DNA from: Pseudomonas sp. UBA4617 | Lineage (GTDB): Bacteria; Pseudomonadota; Gammaproteobacteria; Pseudomonadales; Pseudomonadaceae | NCBI RefSeq assembly: GCF_002386445.1 | Contig: NZ_DGIR01000002.1 | Location: 68,334 to 132,333, forward strand | Direction: 5' to 3' | DNA length: 64,000 nt | Shown here: positions 62,551 to 64,000 of the stretch, piece after piece | How positions within the stretch are numbered: the first letter of the stretch is position 1 | How the letters are laid out: each line of letters starts with the position of its first letter | The notes under the pieces: generated by a model | What the model was told of the DNA's origin: nothing | Database searches by the model: none | The model's input: the letters and a program-made list of their open reading frames with translations, nothing else | Program-made: the position numbers and the translations under genes

Positions 62551-63618
62551 TCAGGCGCCCAGGGCCTGGCGCAGGCGTGCTTCCAGACGGGCAGCGTCGA
62601 GGTCCTGGCCGATCAGCACCAGGCGGGTGATGCGTGGCTCGTCGGCACGCCAGGCGCGGTCGAAGTGCTTGTCGAAACGGGTACCCACACCTTGCACGAG
62701 CAAGCGCATCGGCTTGCCCGGGATGGCGGCGAAGCCTTTGGCGCGCAGGATGCCGAAGTCGACCACCAATTGGGTCAGGGCATCGAGCAGCAGGCTTTCG
62801 TCGGCCTCTGGCAAGTCGATCGAGATCGAATCGAAGGCGTCGTGGTCATGCTCGTCATGGTCATCGCCATCATGGTGCGCATCGTGGTGGGTGCGGCGGC
62901 CATCGATGTGCGCCTCGGCTTCGGCGCCCACGCCCAACAGCACGTCCAGCGGCAGCTTGCCGCTGCTGGCTTCGATCACCTTGACTGCCGGTGGCAGTTC
63001 TTCGGCCACTTCGGCGCGGACCTTGGCCAGGCCCGCAGCGTCGATCAGGTCGGCCTTGTTCAGCACCACCAGGTCGGCGCTGGCCAACTGGTCGGCGAAC
63101 AGTTCGTGCAGCGGCGACTCGTGGTCGAGGTTGGGGTCGAGCTTGCGCTGGGCATCGACCTGCTCCGGGTAGGCGGCAAAGGTGCCGGCGGCCACCGCTG
63201 GGCTGTCGACCACGGTAATCACCGCATCGACGGTGCAGGCATTGCGGATTTCCGGCCACTGGAACGCTTGCACCAGTGGCTTGGGCAGGGCCAGGCCGCT
63301 GGTTTCGATGAGGATATGGTCGAGGTCGCCGCGGCGTGCCACCAGCTCGCGCATGACCGGGAAGAACTCTTCCTGCACGGTGCAGCACAGGCAGCCGTTG
63401 GCCAGTTCGTAGACCCGTCCGCTGGCTTCCTCCTCGGTGCAACCGATGCTGCATTGCTTGAGGATTTCACCGTCGATGCCCAGCTCGCCGAACTCGTTGA
63501 CGATCACCGCGATGCGGCGGCCCTGGGCATTGTCGAGCATGTGCCGTAACAAGGTGGTCTTGCCCGAGCCGAGGAAGCCGGTGACGATGGTGACGGGAAG
63601 CTTGGCCAGTGTTTTCAT
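62551..63618 (-). CDS. cobW: CobW GTPase metallochaperone
   Basis: A 355-residue G3E GTPase: Walker A GFLGSGKTTLL, the metal-binding motif CLCC (NGCLCCT), Walker B/GTP elements (ETSGLALP, LNKADL) and a C-terminal CobW_C domain. A His/Asp-rich stretch (~245-270, HHDAHHDGDDHDEHDHD) lies between domains and could hold extra metal ions. It delivers cobalt for cobalamin synthesis. ATG 63618 was chosen, ahead of cobN by 3 nt and downstream of the cobalamin riboswitch. Confidence 0.95.
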   Translation of the reverse strand: MKTLAKLPVTIVTGFLGSGKTTLLRHMLDNAQGRRIAVIVNEFGELGIDGEILKQCSIGCTEEEASGRVYELANGCLCCTVQEEFFPVMRELVARRGDLDHILIETSGLALPKPLVQAFQWPEIRNACTVDAVITVVDSPAVAAGTFAAYPEQVDAQRKLDPNLDHESPLHELFADQLASADLVVLNKADLIDAAGLAKVRAEVAEELPPAVKVIEASSGKLPLDVLLGVGAEAEAHIDGRRTHHDAHHDGDDHDEHDHDAFDSISIDLPEADESLLLDALTQLVVDFGILRAKGFAAIPGKPMRLLVQGVGTRFDKHFDRAWRADEPRITRLVLIGQDLDAARLEARLRQALGA

Positions 63619-63730
63619 GTCGCATTGCCCTTGGCAGATTGGCGCGGGCATGCAGGACGACAGCCGCAGGCCAGGCCAGCCGGGCTTGTTCGCCACCGGA
63701 TCACCCCGCCCGGTTGAAAGTCGAAAACGT

Positions 63731-63921
63731 GACGAGGCAGGTCTCCTGGCTTGCACCACTCCAGTTGCACGCCGCTGCGGCAGGCTGGCAGGACGACGCC
63801 TTCCCGCGCGCTGGCGCAGTGGCTGTGTCGATCCGTTGTCGATGCTTACAGTTGCGGGGGCAGCCGCGGCTTGTACCGCGTTCCCGTCTTAGCTTCGGCC
63901 TGGCCGAAGAACCTCGAAGTG
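63731..63921 (-). ncRNA. cobalamin (AdoCbl-type) riboswitch
   Basis: On the minus strand the order of conserved blocks is right: a P1-side GGTTCTTCGGCC, then GGGAA, GCCGCGGCTGCCCCCGCAAC TG (split here), CCACTG, GGGAAGG, and the B12 box AAGCCAGGAGACCTGCC at 63752-63736. It lies ~115 nt upstream of cobW and should shut down cobW-cobN-chlID when cobalamin is plentiful. No obvious intrinsic terminator follows, so control could be at translation or by Rho. Confidence 0.93.
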
Positions 63922-63976
63922 CAAGGCTACGCAGTGGTTGGCGGGTGGTCAACCATTGGCTCGCCGCGATTCTTTT

Positions 63977-64000
63977 GGCGCCTGTGAGATCGAGCGCCGC
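63977..64000. repeat. start of a REP-type element (cut by window end)
   Basis: These 24 bases are identical to 28167-28190, the beginning of the GAGATCGAGCGCCGC repeat. The rest lies outside the window. Confidence 0.7.

Noticed and set aside
60445..63549. 1034-codon plus-strand open frame opposite cobN and cobW
   Set aside because: It crosses two real genes on the other strand and has shadow composition (Gln, His, Gly, Val).

Overview
The window looks like chromosomal DNA of a fluorescent pseudomonad of the Pseudomonas putida group. The evidence is high G+C coding DNA with strong third-position G/C bias, REP-type intergenic elements of the P. putida kind (core GGCCTCTTCGCGGG and a second type around GCGGATAAATCCGC), and the gene content: a quinohemoprotein amine dehydrogenase cluster, malonate decarboxylase, an RstAB-like system beside an RND pump, and an aerobic cobaltochelatase operon. 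I see no rRNA or tRNA genes, CRISPR arrays, insertion sequences or prophage genes.

Layout. (1) 1-5586: the end of an nfrB-nfrA-DUF4434-diguanylate cyclase locus, resembling the c-di-GMP-controlled N4 glycan receptor pathway. (2) 5603-12136: an RstAB-like two-component system divergent from a two-gene RND efflux system that has no outer-membrane factor. (3) 12198-12773: mobA. (4) 12834-28064: a complete quinohemoprotein amine dehydrogenase system. It holds the structural genes qhpA, B and C, the radical-SAM maturase qhpD, monooxygenase qhpG, leader protease qhpE, exporter qhpF, an aldehyde dehydrogenase, an outer-membrane channel, an acyl-CoA synthetase and a sigma54 activator. It can be read as a route from a periplasmic amine to aldehyde, acid and acyl-CoA. 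(5) 28308-36215: an atypical type II secretion/type IV pilus-like operon without GspF or prepilin peptidase. (6) 36464-39967: an operon of exported proteins (small peptide, YVTN beta-propeller, SCO1, His-containing small protein, SurA-like). Operons 5 and 6 each have a sigma54 -24/-12 promoter and TCCCC-N5/6-GGGG palindromes upstream, so I propose they form one co-regulated system. (7) 40195-47519: malonate transport and decarboxylation (mdcABCDEGH, madLM), with no mdcR. (8) 47817-50055: a 3-hydroxyisobutyryl-CoA hydrolase and acyl-CoA dehydrogenase pair. (9) 50220-56990: LysR, DUF2790, trmK, RidA, an rlhA-like U32 protein, a VpsR-like sigma54 activator and a small unknown. (10) 57097-63921: a cobalamin riboswitch followed by cobW, cobN and a chlI/chlD gene in which the VWA half is reached by -1 frameshifting on A AAA AAG.

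The most interesting points are the proposed sigma54 regulon linking the incomplete secretion system to the beta-propeller/SCO1 operon, the chlID frameshift site with its stimulators, the divergent sigma54 control of the amine dehydrogenase locus, a REP element inside the mdcB coding sequence, and a perfect 15-bp inverted repeat covering the ribosome binding sites and start codons of two divergent genes. Function calls rest on motifs and family resemblance read by eye; no database search was run.
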